From positions 359,266-423,265 of the forward strand of contig CH003129.1 of the NCBI GenBank assembly GCA_000149265.1: a DNA stretch of 64,000 nucleotides. Reading direction: 5' to 3'. A program made the position numbers and the translations under genes. This document shows positions 13,101-21,970 of the stretch, in pieces (positions within the stretch are counted from its first letter, which is position 1; each line of letters opens with the position of its first letter). Source of the stretch: Ciona savignyi. Lineage: Eukaryota; Chordata; Ascidiacea; Phlebobranchia; Cionidae. The notes below the pieces were generated by a model. That model was given only the letters and a program-made list of their open reading frames with translations. It was not told the origin of the DNA and did no database searches.

Positions 13101-16100
13101 AACTTCTGGCTGTAACTGATCAAAATATTCATTGAGACATACTAACTGATTGACAACGAACAAAACACCTTCGTACCCATTAAGCTATTTGAAGAAACAA
13201 AATTGTCATATTTTTTCATACCATATCTTATGGAGCAGCCCTGTCAGCAGGCCCTTACACAATAGGCTTTACATTTGTTTATGCCTGTGCTACTGGGTAT
13301 ACACTGTTAAGCGCGTTAACACTAACTTGTAATTATGCTTCTGGAACAGCAATGACTCCGCACTACACTAGAGGAATTTTGCAACCCACCATCACAACTC
13401 CCCAAAAAGGTAAAACAAGTTTTTGAATGGAAACTTTTAATATTTTAAAAATGTGATGCAGTAATTTAATATATTTAAAACTATGTCCAGATTTCGCAAA
13501 AACTACTTTGTGAAATGGTCTTAAAATTTAAATTTTTGTGGATTCATGATTATGACAGGTATGCTATGTTGAAATAAATTTAGTACAAGGACATAATTTA
13601 TTAAAACAGCACGAATTGTAAGATAACACTAAATCATTATGCATTTCTTCGATCACTATATAGAGAAATAAAATAACCCAGTTTACTCCATAAACCCTTC
13701 ACCTGAAAAAAATATAAAACTTAGACATAAATATAATCCATTATTATTAGCGTGTATATGAATACCCTAACTTTTTACACCAATACGAAACAAAATTTTA
13801 AAAGCATCAAAAGAGATATTTAAAACCCTATACCTATTTTTACCAACTGACTTTAAAACCCCAGAAACACAATTCCACTAAAATAAGCAATTAGTCTACA
13901 AAACATTTTATATACATATAAGGAATAGTTCAATCGAATTGAAAGTCATAAGGGTTAGCATATAATAATTAACCGTGCAGCATGAGAATCATGAATTAAA
14001 AAGAACACCCTCGTTTTCTCAATTTTTGTTGAACATTTTTTTCAGGAGAAGGCAAGAGGTGTTTAGGTTTAGATCAATGGAAAATTACATTAAGAGATTT
14101 TAAAATGTTAGCTAAAATGGCAGATGTGCTTACGTCTGAATTTTAGTATAGTTCTTCATTTGCACATAGACAACTTTTGGTTTGAATACTTAGGGACTCC
14201 TTAGTTTGCAAGGTTTAGCATTAGTTTTGTTCTTCAGCTGCTAACTGTAGACATTTATGGCTCTTGCAATCCAAACTTTGTTCTTGATTAAATTCAGATA
14301 CAGTAAAACACGTAGTTAAACTAATTCTGACAATCCTGCCAGGACTTACGAACGCTGTGTATTCAGATTAATAACTCTTATTTTCTGCTCAGTCAATGTG
14401 TTCCGTTCGTTCTGGTAGCTAAGCTTTAACCACTCTATATTAAACGTCACGAAACAATCACACATCGCATGACAGGAAGCATTATGGCTCATGAGAATTT
14501 TTTCCATGGCCCGTTTACAGTATGGTCAAAATTGTGGGAAACAGAAATTATACTCAATAAAAAATTATAACGGAGACACGAAATTGCTTCAAGTTTATGC
14601 TTGCAGAAACAAAACTTTTACATTCGGGTAAAAACGAATGTCAAACAACATGATCCTGAAATAGACATAACCAACAAAAATATATCATGTATAATTTATG
14701 CTAAGGACCCATCAATTTGCTTGCAGAAAAATAAACATATAGCATACAAAATGTGTTTTACAAATTTGCATAAAACATATAGCATACAAAATGTGTTTTA
14801 CAAATAGTGCTGGCTGAAATAAGCGATTAACACTATCTAGTTTGATACTATAATCCCAATTTTTACAGATAATAGAGATCTGGATATCGTTTATATGGTT
14901 GAATCAAATGACAATGTGGAAGTAGGAACAACATGTGCCGAGAAGGCAACAGCATTAAGTGTAGTAAGACCCTTTGGTGCTGGTGGTGTACTTACTGCCG
15001 CCAATTTCCCAGTTCTGTATCAACAACAAGTATTCCTTCAAGGGTAAATATTATTTTTTTAAATTGAATGAATTTTGTTTCATGTTTTATCAACTTGTAT
15101 GAGAAAATGCATGGTGTGTCATCACATAGGAACTTGTCAGATTCTTTTGTGCCTACTATTCAGTTACTAGAGCTATTGTAGTGTTATGTATATTATTGAG
15201 AGATTTCTTCAATTTTATTTCAATCCATATTCTATTTTACTTCAAACTTCTACTAAGTTCAAGCGATGTCCACTGATTTACTTGATCAGCTTGTGGTTTT
15301 AGGAGATACACTTGGTTTATACAAAACAGTGACCTGGGTTATTATAGTGTGATGTTTAGCTTTAAATGATAAACACACTAGAATGAAAATGGATACAAAA
15401 CACTGTACTGTTTTAAAAATGTATTTAATAGAATTATAGTGTTACAGCACCTAGCTAACACACTAGAGCATGGATTAAAATAATGGAATACAATTTGATT
15501 GAGCTTAAATTTAGATTTAAGATTATACATTTGTTTAAATAAGGAATAGACTGCAGTTTTGTTTAATTAGTTTTTAGATTAGGATAGGATATTCATGTTT
15601 TATCCCTGTGAATGGGAAAACCAAGGGGGTTGTCACACACCCAGCGTCGGGTTACCAGAGCTATTGCAGTGTGTTGTATATGATTGAAACGTTCCTTTAA
15701 TTTGGTAGAATTAATCTGCTGGTTTCAGGCAATGTCTGTAAAATGCCTTGCCTAAGGACACAACCGATTAGCTAGTGACCAACCGGCTGGACGATTTTGC
15801 TTTTTAAAACTATGGCATTCAAAGGGGAAAATTCAGTCATTATAGAGCACATCATACTTACAGATAGAAAATATAGTTAATGATAAAATATCCCTCAACC
15901 TGACTGACTCGTTCAATGCCACTTTTTCAACCGCTCTTATTTTTCTTTCCTGTCAAAGCATGGTTAACTTGTTCTATCTAACTATGAGTCTCTAATTCTA
16001 TCATGTAAACTTTTATTAGGTTTGAGAGCGCTTGGGTATCAGTAAACCAAGCAAATACAAAGTTGGCAGTGCACCAACACCAAGGGTCTTGTGCTACTGC

Positions 16101-18465
16101 AGCTACTAAAACTATACGATTGTTGAACAGCAATGCTAATCTTTTAACCTATGTAAGTTTTTGTATATCTCAGCTATTGTTTACTGTTGCAGTATTTTAA
16201 TATTAAAAAGTTGTTAAAATGTAATTTCTTTTTATTCAATTTCGTATAACATATAACATATATATATTGATTTTTATCCTCAGGGTTGGGTAGATGTAAG
16301 CTAAGTACTTTGCGCAAGGACATAATTGTCTAACCAGTGGTTGGTTTCGATCCTACAACCTCTCGACTGTATTCAGATTGCCAATATATTGATATATTTC
16401 CATTTTTTTCAATATTTTTAGTGGACGAACACGTTTGTATTAAATTGTGGGACTCCATCACCAGCAAGCAACCTAAATTGTGCAAATGCACATTACTTTA
16501 CGACGGCAAACGGAGATGTGTCAACCAGTACCAATGTGCTTATATTGGCTCTCCCAGATATAACTGTTGCAACGGGGTACACTGGTGCACTTGGAAGTTC
16601 GTAAATTTCTTTTACTTAAGATTGAGCATACACTTTCTGCTAATTATCCAATCTTCTCTTGAAAAATTATCCAATCTTCTGTTGAAATGTTTACCACAAA
16701 ACAAACCACATATTATTTTGCTTGTTATTATTTGTAAGATGATTCATTGCAACTCTTCTCCAATGCTATGATATAAAATCGATAAATATTAAAAAAATAA
16801 AATCTTTGGCTGCTACTAATGCAGGTGTTTTACAGCTGCTCAACAAACTGCAGTAAATGAAATCCGGGGTTCGGTAGCTGAAATATTTACCATTTCTCTG
16901 TTAAGACCCACTCATGCAAACTACGCTACAAATCAAGCTTGTGAGTACATTTTTATTTAATAATCGACAAACTGCATTAGCTTTCATAACTTAACTGTTT
17001 TTCCATGTTATTCTAAAAACGGCCATTTTTAATGAAGCCATATTGATTATGCTCTGTATCATTAGATAATTCCAGATTATGCTGAATCGTTTTTTATTTA
17101 ACGAATTCCAGGTGCAAACAAAGGATATCATTATAAGTGTTAGTAGTTCTAACAATAAAAGAAAAAACAACAAATTGTAAATAGCAGTGGCACATTGTGC
17201 TTCTCTATCTCTAATGTGCATCACAAGCACTTTCAGAATATGGCACCAACCAAAAAGAATCTTACAGATTAAATAACAATTTAGTCTGACCAGTTATTCT
17301 GATGGTTTGCTGCGACCCATTTTAACTAAAACGTTGCAGATTCCCAACTGATCGCTAGCTAGTTGGTTTGGTCCGCAGGCAAGGCACTTAATAGTTTTTG
17401 CCTGAACCTAGCGGATTAATTCTACTAAATTGAACCAATGTGTGAATCATACACCACACACTTTAAATAGATCCGGTAACCCAACAGTAGGCGTGAGGTA
17501 ATCTGACGATTGCCCATATATTAACCCCCTTAGTTTTCTGACAATTGCCCATGTATTAACCCCCTTAGCGATATAACTGATGATTGACCGTGTGTTAAAC
17601 CCCTTAATTTCCCTATTCATATGGATAAACATGAATATCTGATCTTATTTAACATTTCAAACATGTGTAATAATCGATTAGGTTCATTTGTGACATTATA
17701 TTATGGTAGATATACTTGCCAGATAACTCATGAATAAAACAAATTTAGACAACACACAAGAGCAATGGTTTTGCCAAACTGACTTCAGTGGTTTGGATGA
17801 ATGTGTCTTTTATATTCTGTTTGATTGGGAATTAAAGAGTTTATCCTTCATTACTGTCTGATAACTCGCACCTATGTGCCAGCTGCCGAAGCTCTTCGAG
17901 CATGTGACCAGATTTTAACCCATCCAGCTATTCAGCAACTTAAATCTAAATAAAAACTGTAGCTATGTCTCTTATCACATTCAAACCACTGCAATAGCTT
18001 TAGTTATCCGGTAATGGGCATGAGGTAGTTTCATAAATAAAGTGAACTTATAAGATGGATAACCAGTACAGCCGTGTGGCCAAAAGGTTAACGCGACCGA
18101 TACATAAACCGACTCTTATACAAAAAAACGGTCCTTGTGACGAGCCCATCATGGGTTCTAAACTTGGCTCGGTAAAAAAAACTAAAAGAAAAGAAAAGAT
18201 GGATAACCTGGGTAAAAAAAAGACTTAAAAACCTGCGGTTTATTGGATTAAACATTAACAATGTTTCCCTCACATTAACGAATTACAAACTAGACTACGG
18301 ATGCATTGGACTTTTAATCTTTCTATTAAGCAAGTATTGTTTAAAAACTGTGTTTTTTTAGATCTAAATATGTTGGCTTGTAACTCTGCAACATGCAACA
18401 AAAATCTGGGATCAATTTACGACATACCAGGAGCTGTTACTATATTAGCGGCATTCTATCCATAA
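1060..18465 (+). CDS. Gene A: trefoil-EGF-CCP(8)-vWA-like secreted protein, 5' end outside window
   Basis: Multi-exon gene assembled from splice sites and homology to genes B and C. Visible exons in order: second half of a trefoil domain (1060), 57-bp linker (2619), EGF (5636), eight CCP exons (6247, 7458, 8361, 9472, 9718, 10213, 11128, 11770), five exons of a C-terminal vWA-like domain (14869, 16020, 16422, 16825, 18362). All introns up to the vWA part are phase 1 except the one inside the trefoil. The CCP exon at 9718 has a one-base frameshift and a further CCP exon at 13202 is dead. No signal peptide exon is visible; by comparison with gene B the first exons should lie left of the window. 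No transmembrane segment follows the vWA part, so a secreted protein is inferred. Exact function unknown. Confidence 0.8.
1407..1702 (-). mobile_element. SINE-I copy, near full length
   Basis: Reverse-strand copy of about 295 bp from A box (reverse of CCACTAGACTAAC) to a tail of ATCCT repeats (GGATAGGATAGGATA on +). tRNA-type head; body holds CCTTGG-x-CAAGGCAC and the 3' GGGGATAAACATGAATATCC block. Confidence 0.9.
2058..2300 (+). mobile_element. SINE-I copy with internal deletion
   Basis: Head GCTTGGTGGATTAGTTCG, loss of the B-box region, then GCATAAACCCAGCGG to GATAAACATAAATATTC. Confidence 0.8.
2619..2675 (+). CDS. Gene A exon: 57-bp Cys-containing linker
   Basis: 57 bp, phase 1-1, acceptor TCCTTAG, donor GTAAGC. 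Encodes [17 protein letters not shown]. It matches the gene B exon at 32205 ([17 protein letters not shown]) in length, phase and residues. The C-x-x-GF-x-x-P-x-x-C pattern resembles the end of an EGF domain. Too short to be seen as an ORF; paralog comparison is the main support. Confidence 0.78.
2865..3010 (+). mobile_element. Degenerate SINE-I fragment
   Basis: AAGTTTTACTAAATTAAAG, GTGCAATAGCCCTGGTAACC and GTAAGGTCATCTTACAATTA match the SINE-I body with many changes. Confidence 0.55.
3181..3510 (+). pseudogene. Possible coding relic of unknown origin
   Basis: [20 protein letters not shown] (3181 on) and, in another frame from 3351, [31 protein letters not shown] to a stop at 3506 look protein-like, with stops and frame changes between. 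No family recognised. It ends where the Harbinger-type element begins. Confidence 0.3.
3514..5558. mobile_element. PIF/Harbinger-type DNA transposon, about 2.05 kb, probably non-autonomous
   Basis: Terminal inverted repeats GGCCGGGTTCACACCAAAAC and, reversed, GGCTGGATTCACACCAAAAC, with further inverted ACGACA/CGTTTTTGTCG blocks inside. Flanked by TAA on both sides (3511-3513, 5559-5561), the 3-bp TWA target typical of PIF/Harbinger. Inside, 4078-4232 reads [20 protein letters not shown], a stop, then [18 protein letters not shown] and a GTAAGT donor, resembling a decayed MADF/Myb-like protein. 4628-4714 reads a Ser/Asp-rich end after a TTTACAG acceptor. No transposase recognised. Confidence 0.75.
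5270..5340 (+). repeat. Short tandem repeat inside the Harbinger-type element
   Basis: Three copies of AAATGTTAAGGTCAA with a partial spacer TTGTCCTA. Confidence 0.7.
5636..5749 (+). CDS. Gene A exon: EGF-like domain
   Basis: 114 bp, phase 1-1, acceptor TTCACAG, donor GTACGT. Encodes [16 protein letters not shown] then a loop and [13 protein letters not shown]: six cysteines in EGF spacing. The D-x-N-E start resembles calcium-binding EGF modules. Same length as the gene B exon at 32318. Confidence 0.9.
6028..6209 (+). mobile_element. SINE-I copy, 5' truncated
   Basis: Starts at ACCCAGCGGATTAATGGG and runs to CTAATATCCTATCC, 40 bp before CCP1 of gene A. Confidence 0.85.
6247..6429 (+). CDS. 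Gene A CCP/sushi exon 1
   Basis: 183 bp, phase 1-1, acceptor TTTGCAG, donor GTGAAT. Begins VCSDPPSI and ends SPSPTCM; contains [15 protein letters not shown] and the fourth Cys, so all four CCP cysteines and the conserved Trp are present. Confidence 0.9.
7178..7440 (+). mobile_element. SINE-I copy
   Basis: Head GTTAGTCTGGTGGTTTAGTG, body GACAAGGCACTTATTGGACC, 3' GGGTTTTCCCATT; tail missing. Confidence 0.88.
7458..7631 (+). CDS. Gene A CCP/sushi exon 2
   Basis: 174 bp, phase 1-1, donor GTAAGT. Begins VCTSPPLA, contains [19 protein letters not shown], ends SPIC. Counterpart of gene B CCP2 (33959), also 174 bp, which shares GPTTN-C-LA-G-W. Its donor is the first unit of a 23-bp tandem repeat that repeats the donor sequence. 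Confidence 0.9.
7632..7955 (+). repeat. 23-bp minisatellite carrying repeated 5' splice sites
   Basis: About 14 tandem copies of a unit close to GTAAGTAAAGTTTAAAATGT plus three bases. The first copy is the real donor of CCP2, so each intact unit carries a GTAAGT donor consensus; some units read GTAACTAAAG or GTAAATAAAG. Confidence 0.9.
8361..8543 (+). CDS. Gene A CCP/sushi exon 3
   Basis: 183 bp, phase 1-1, acceptor TATCTTGCAG, donor GTATGA. Begins [15 protein letters not shown], contains [16 protein letters not shown] and NTW, ends QPTCSTT. Counterpart of gene B CCP3 (35589), same length. Confidence 0.9.
8795..8895 (+). mobile_element. Degenerate SINE-I fragment
   Basis: GGTTGCTAGCTAGTC, CTCCTTAAGCATTGC and AAACCCAGTTAATTAAAGGG resemble the SINE-I body. 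Confidence 0.45.
8945..9437 (+). repeat. Minisatellite related to the 60-bp array of gene C
   Basis: Two diverged units of about 60 bp or more (around 8945-9115, with GGACCCGACTCATACTAATG and TGGCCT blocks) are followed by about 15 copies of a 21-bp unit, TTCACCCATACTAATGTAATG, with T/A variants. It ends about 35 bp before CCP4. The core CATACTAATGTAATG is shared with the 60-bp repeat at 54.96-56.25 kb. Confidence 0.85.
9472..9663 (+). CDS. Gene A CCP/sushi exon 4
   Basis: 192 bp, phase 1-1, acceptor TGTATGACAG, donor GTAATT. Begins [17 protein letters not shown], contains [20 protein letters not shown] and MWSF, ends PTVCNP. Counterpart of gene B CCP4 (36054), same length and the same unusual V-P in place of P-P. 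Confidence 0.9.
9718..9895 (+). pseudogene. Gene A CCP/sushi exon 5, one-base frameshift
   Basis: 178 bp instead of a multiple of 3. The first part reads [20 protein letters not shown] and ATYTCTSPP. At a run of four G near 9836 the frame shifts and hits TAA. Counting one G less restores [18 protein letters not shown] to the donor GTAAAA. Splice sites look intact. Either a sequencing error in the G run or a broken exon; a 1-1 exon can be skipped without loss of frame. Counterpart of gene B CCP6 (37053). Confidence 0.8.
10213..10392 (+). CDS. Gene A CCP/sushi exon 6
   Basis: 180 bp, phase 1-1, acceptor TTTTCTACAG, donor GTAAGG. Begins [18 protein letters not shown], contains [24 protein letters not shown]. 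The 3' part from 10290 into the donor is identical to gene B CCP16 (44457). Confidence 0.92.
10464..10573. mobile_element. Possible small MITE
   Basis: GGCATAAAGTACGGCCGTGC at the left and GCACGGCC with ACTTTACGCC at the right form an imperfect inverted repeat of about 110 bp total. Confidence 0.35.
11128..11334 (+). CDS. Gene A CCP/sushi exon 7
   Basis: 207 bp, phase 1-1, acceptor AACACAG, donor GTTTAC. Begins ECGAPPSTN, contains [26 protein letters not shown] and ends TPTCDP. The NVEG-x-x-x-x-Y motif is shared with gene B CCP17 and CCP21. Confidence 0.88.
11770..11961 (+). CDS. Gene A CCP/sushi exon 8
   Basis: 192 bp, phase 1-1, acceptor CTTTTAG, donor GTAAGA. Begins [17 protein letters not shown], contains [11 protein letters not shown] and [10 protein letters not shown]. 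Confidence 0.88.
12058..12290 (-). mobile_element. SINE-I copy
   Basis: Reverse copy from the 3' body (CAATTGTCAGATCACCTC on +) to the A box (AACCACCAGACTACCGGG on +); tail missing. Confidence 0.85.
12781..13071 (+). mobile_element. SINE-I copy, near full length
   Basis: Head GATTAGTCTGGTGGTTTATG, tail GAACATCCTATCCTATCC. Confidence 0.9.
13202..13409 (+). pseudogene. Dead CCP exon in gene A
   Basis: Aligns by eye with gene B CCP19 (45235): ATTGTC start, then [20 protein letters not shown] matching [13 protein letters not shown], and a GT at the expected donor. The acceptor AG is lost (ACAAA before ATTGTC), the first Cys is out of frame with the rest, and the Trp and last Cys are gone. Not expected in the mRNA. 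Confidence 0.65.
13412..14868 (+). other. Long intron stretch of gene A, nothing recognised
   Basis: AT-rich intron sequence. The only structure seen is a 38-bp direct repeat near 14726-14805 (core CATATAGCATACAAAATGTG, two copies). No exon-like open segment flanked by splice sites. Confidence 0.5.
14869..15043 (+). CDS. Gene A vWA-like domain, exon 1
   Basis: 175 bp, phase 1 to 2, acceptor TTTTACAG, donor GTAAAT. Encodes [16 protein letters not shown]. The LDIV-hydrophobic-hydrophobic run is the first beta strand of a vWA fold, but the D-x-S-x-S metal site is absent (ESNDN). Later [18 protein letters not shown]. Counterpart of exons 47211 (B) and 56277 (C). Confidence 0.8.
15581..15780 (-). 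mobile_element. SINE-I copy, head missing
   Basis: Tail AGGATAGGATATTCATG to GCTAGTGACC on +. Confidence 0.87.
16020..16152 (+). CDS. Gene A vWA-like domain, exon 2
   Basis: 133 bp, phase 2 to 0, acceptor TTTTATTAG, donor GTAAGT. Encodes [20 protein letters not shown], then a Cys and [26 protein letters not shown] in gene B exon 47484 is the clear counterpart. Confidence 0.85.
16285..16372 (-). mobile_element. SINE-I fragment just before gene A vWA exon 3
   Basis: GCGCAAGGACATAATTGTCT and CCTACAACCTCTCGACTG on + match the reverse of the SINE-I 5' half. Confidence 0.5.
16422..16600 (+). CDS. Gene A vWA-like domain, exon 3
   Basis: 179 bp, phase 0 to 2, acceptor ATATTTTTAG, donor GTAAAT. Encodes [22 protein letters not shown] and [17 protein letters not shown], matching the [16 protein letters not shown] strand of gene B. 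Ends in phase 2, whereas B and C end this exon in phase 1, so the boundary has slid. Confidence 0.8.
16825..16940 (+). CDS. Gene A vWA-like domain, exon 4
   Basis: 116 bp, phase 2 to 1, acceptor TAATGCAG, donor GTGAGT. Encodes [35 protein letters not shown]. Counterpart of 49474 (B), which has [10 protein letters not shown] and YTANEQ at the same places. Confidence 0.8.
17286..17644 (+). mobile_element. SINE-I copy with a triplicated 3' segment
   Basis: Head GACCAGTTATTCTGATGG; the segment TCTGACGATTGCCCATATAT to CCCCTTAG is present three times (from about 17501, 17536 and 17577) before the tail. Confidence 0.82.
18069..18195 (+). mobile_element. SINE-II copy (second tRNA-derived family)
   Basis: Head GCCGTGTGGCCAAAAGGTTA and CGCGACCGATACATAAACCG, later CCCATCATGGGTTCTAAAC (B-box-like), A-rich end. 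Unlike SINE-I it has a long insert between the boxes and a poly-A-type tail. Confidence 0.75.
18362..18465 (+). CDS. Gene A vWA-like domain, last exon and stop
   Basis: 104 bp from phase 1 to TAA, acceptor TTTTTTTAG. Encodes [17 protein letters not shown], then [10 protein letters not shown] and stop. Two cysteines match gene B's [11 protein letters not shown]. No canonical AATAAA seen just downstream. Confidence 0.8.
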
Positions 18466-19060
18466 GTAGTCAAATGACTTACCACAGAAAAAAAACTCTG
18501 TTTTTATAACAAAATTAGTTCAACACAGTTAATGGGGCCGTTACCTTAATGGTAAAGGTTTTACATGGAAATTCGTACCCATCTGGTAAAAGTATTTAGG
18601 CTAATTTATAGTAAACTTTATGTTAATATTCGCTTACTATTGCTAATGGTGTATTAATAACTAACTTTAAATGTACATATTACTTTCAATACTTAGAAGC
18701 CGAAAAATCTATTAATATAACAGTGGATAAATACTGGTTGGTTATGTTTATATTACAAGCTTTACTAGATGAGGAAAAATAAAAAGCAATCTTCTTTGAT
18801 ATTTTGTGTGTGTTTGTGTCTGAAGGCAAAGGTGCTGTCAGGACTGTGGCAACAAAACTCCACCTTTTATTGGATTTGTGTGTGCTTGTAGGATCTCATG
18901 GCCACTGTCAAAGTATCATTGCAAAAATTATTTTAAGAACAAATAAAAATTCTGGAAACTGTTCTACTTATCCACGCAAACATGCCTTTTAAAAAGCGGC
19001 TCTTATGCAATATGCTATAGCAACTATAGTTGATGGGGGAAAGACATGGGGGAAGAAAAC
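18466..19060. other. Intergenic, start of the A-B spacer
   Basis: AT-rich sequence after the gene A stop. No exon-like segment recognised. Confidence 0.4.
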
Positions 19061-19065
19061 TTAAC

Positions 19066-19245
19066 CGACCAAACCGAGCGGATTATTTGGTCTGCCAAAT
19101 TGAAGGAACGTGTCTATCATATACAACACACTGCAATAGCTCCGGTAACCCGATAACCGGCGCATGTGATCGGACTATTGCCGGTGTGTTGACCCCTTTG
19201 CTTTTCCCATTCACGTCAATAAACCTGAATATTTTATCCTATCCA
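19066..19245 (+). mobile_element. SINE-I copy, 5' truncated
   Basis: Runs from GAGCGGATTATTTGG to CTGAATATTTTATCCTATCC. Confidence 0.82.
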
Positions 19246-19586
19246 GGCAAATAGTTTTCCCGCCTAACATTTAAAGTTCAGAATTTAAATTTACATCACC
19301 TCACATCCATTGTAGGCTGGTACAGAATTAATTTAAACTTTCAAGCTTTTCCATTTCTAAGTTGGCAACCTCTTCACAATAAATTAGCCAGTCAGAACTC
19401 CAAAAAAAACTTTTATTTAAAGGAACATTTTAGAAATTTCAGAATAAAATAACAAAACATTGTGTGTGTAGTTTAGAACAGAATAGCCCATTTATCCCGA
19501 AAGTTTGGTAACATACGGCATTATCATTAAATTAATGTTGCGACCAAGACAGAATAATGGTCACATTTTCAAGTTTGGTACATGTT
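19246..19586. other. Intergenic, nothing recognised
   Basis: AT-rich spacer between SINE-I copies. Confidence 0.4.
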
Positions 19587-19757
19587 GCACCTCGCGCCCA
19601 CTACACGTTCCTTTAAATTAGTAGAACCCATCATTCCGCTGGCTTCAGACACCAGCAGTTAAATTCCTTGCCTACAGCCGAGTAGCCAGAAACCATTTTC
19701 GAATCTGCAATCCTTCGGTTGAAAGGCGACGCACAAACCCATTAGGCTAATCAGCGG
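19587..19757 (-). mobile_element. SINE-I fragment
   Basis: ACCTCGCGCCCACTACACG to GACGCACAAACCCATTAGGC on +; part of the middle deleted. Confidence 0.75.
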
Positions 19758-20037
19758 AATTGATGCACATTTAGTCGGAGCAGTACAACCAAAGATATTT
19801 TCTTCTCGTTGACTAAATTATAACAGAAGCCCAATTTTGTTTTCCAAATAAATTCGTTATACCCAATATAAAGAATTGAAAGGCCAGCTTCTTGTTTAGT
19901 TCAAGTTCTTAGGTTGTTGCCATGTGAATGCTGCTGTGTGTTACAGCTTTGCATTATCAGGTACAGTGATATTCACACCAGAAAAAATCGTTTTTTCATC
20001 AATGAAAAAGTTGCTATCTGTTGGTGGTATACAACGT

Positions 20038-20092
20038 TAAGATAGGATATTCATGTTTATCCCCGTGAATGGTAAAATCAAGGGGATGTGGG
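20038..20092 (-). mobile_element. SINE-I 3' fragment
   Basis: AGGATATTCATGTTTATCCC to AATCAAGGGGA on +; cut off where the possible LTR begins. Confidence 0.75.
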
Positions 20093-20353
20093 CTCGCGCT
20101 TTTTGAATGCTGATTGCTTGAAGTTGGCTGAGCTTGTTCAGCCGACTGTCTTACGGTCTCTGGCGAGCTGCGCAGCGGAAAGTCTATGAATTCACTTTCC
20201 ACAGATCGCCTACAAATAATTATTGTAGCCACGATTTGTACTGTCTTGATCTTACACTCGAAGTCTATAACTCTTGATTCACTTTAGTTGTATTCTGCGT
20301 CTCATTCAATAAACAGTTACGTTCGCGAAGCAAGTTACTTAGTACGTTATTCA
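20093..20353 (+). mobile_element. Possible solo LTR
   Basis: GC-richer block starting TGTGGGCTCGCGC inside a SINE-I fragment, with AATAAA in CATTCAATAAACAGTTACG about 50 bp before an end at GTTATTCA. TG...CA ends and a polyadenylation signal near the end are LTR-like, but no second LTR or target duplication was found. Confidence 0.3.
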
Positions 20354-20700
20354 GCATGACGCCAGTTGTATATAGTCTAAGGTACGTTATACAGCATGAC
20401 GCAGGTTATCTCAAGTACGTAATTGTAGATTATTGTTTTAGGTTATTTAAATTTCCAGAATATATAGGGAATTTACAAGGTGCGAAAAGTTTACGTGCGC
20501 GACGTTTCACATCTGCACGTTTGACTAACTATGTTAATGATTTAAACCGCAAAAATACAAAAGCCCCGTACAAGGTGATAATTACGTACAAAGTAATAAA
20601 ACACATGAGAAAAAACATCAAACGCAAAACAACGACGTTTAAAGTATAAAATATTTTAGACATAAATTAAAACAAATATATATTATATTAGAGGTGCCAC

Positions 20701-20860
20701 AGGGGTTAACACACAGGCAATCGTTAGATCACCTCGGCCCCACCGTCGGGTTACAGTAGCTATTGCAGTGTGTTGTGTATGATAGACACTTTGCTTTAAT
20801 TTAGTAGAACCAATTAATACGCTGGGTTCAGGCAATGTCTGTTAAGTTCCCTGCCCAAGG
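20701..20860 (-). mobile_element. SINE-I copy, truncated
   Basis: GGGGTTAACACACAGGCAAT to CTGCCCAAGG on +; abuts the next copy in the same orientation. Confidence 0.83.
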
Positions 20861-21115
20861 AAAAACCAAGGAGGTTAACACACGGGCAATCGTCAGATCA
20901 TCTCGCGCCCACCGTCGGGTTACCTGAGCTATTGCATTGTGTTGTATATGATAGACACGTTCTTTCAATTTAATCGAACCCATTAATCTGCTGGGTTCAG
21001 GCAATGTCCGTAAAGTGCCTTGCCCCAGAACACAACCGACTAGCTACTGACTAGCTTCGCACCTGCAACCTTTCGGTTGAAAGGTGACGCACACACAACC
21101 GCCAGGCTAACCGGA
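20861..21115 (-). mobile_element. SINE-I copy, tandem to the previous one
   Basis: AAACCAAGGAGGTTAACACA to CCGCCAGGCTAACCGG on +; lacks the tail. Confidence 0.85.
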
Positions 21116-21970
21116 AGGAAAAATGGAAAAAGAATATCATTAGAACATGATAAACCTAGTATAGAAGAAGAGAAATTGAAGGTCACCAAGTATGCGAGGA
21201 CGTAAGACTAGTCATTATCAATGCGTGAGCAATTAAACCTATGTTCAGAAACAAGAATGAAGAACAAAAACATTACATATATGATACTGATGACTAAAAT
21301 AATTCAAGTAGTAAAAAAGTGAATTTAACGAATAAATGTTTAAACTTATTCAACTTAGGAAAGTAACTATCGTTTCACTTTCAAAGAGATAAGGTCCGCA
21401 AAATCGGACAAATGTTCTGTTTTGAATTGACCGTGGCCAAAATTAGATAGAACACATCCGTCTGACTTTAATGATTGGATTTGAAGCGCATAAGGTATAT
21501 TTAAACTTCTGGCATTTCTACTTATCTAAGGAGGTTTAAGACACCAGGTTAATTTCGATCGTATACGAAGTTTTTGATCAAACTAATGATTTTCATCAGG
21601 CGGTGGAATGCCTGCAGGAACACGACTTACAACATGATGTTATACCTACTTGGCCTATCTTCCGGTGGGTAACAATTATTCCTAATTATATTTACACGTC
21701 ATTTTGATCACCGCCATGCCATATAATCAAGTTAATATTCATTTAGACTTTTCCAGGTAATTATTATCTATTTTGTTATATTTTCAGCGCTAGCCTTTAG
21801 CCTATGTTATATGTTTTTTCACTATTAGTTTAAGGGGAGTTGGTGGTTTTAGAACGGGGATCGGAAAACTTTTGCACTTAAAAAGCCATTTTAACTGATA
21901 TTTCACTACAAAAATTACTGAAAGCCGTAAAACTGATAATATTTCTGCAATAAAAGGAAAACTAGGGTGA
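21116..21970. other. Intergenic, nothing recognised
   Basis: No coding segment, element or array recognised. Confidence 0.4.

Noticed and set aside
16337-16771. 144-codon frame over gene A vWA exon 3
   Set aside because: Reads the exon in the wrong frame and runs through both splice sites; the correct frame matches genes B and C.
20356-20649. 97-codon frame after the possible LTR
   Set aside because: Low-complexity, Lys-rich end and no gag, protease or RT motif seen; not enough to call a retroelement gene.
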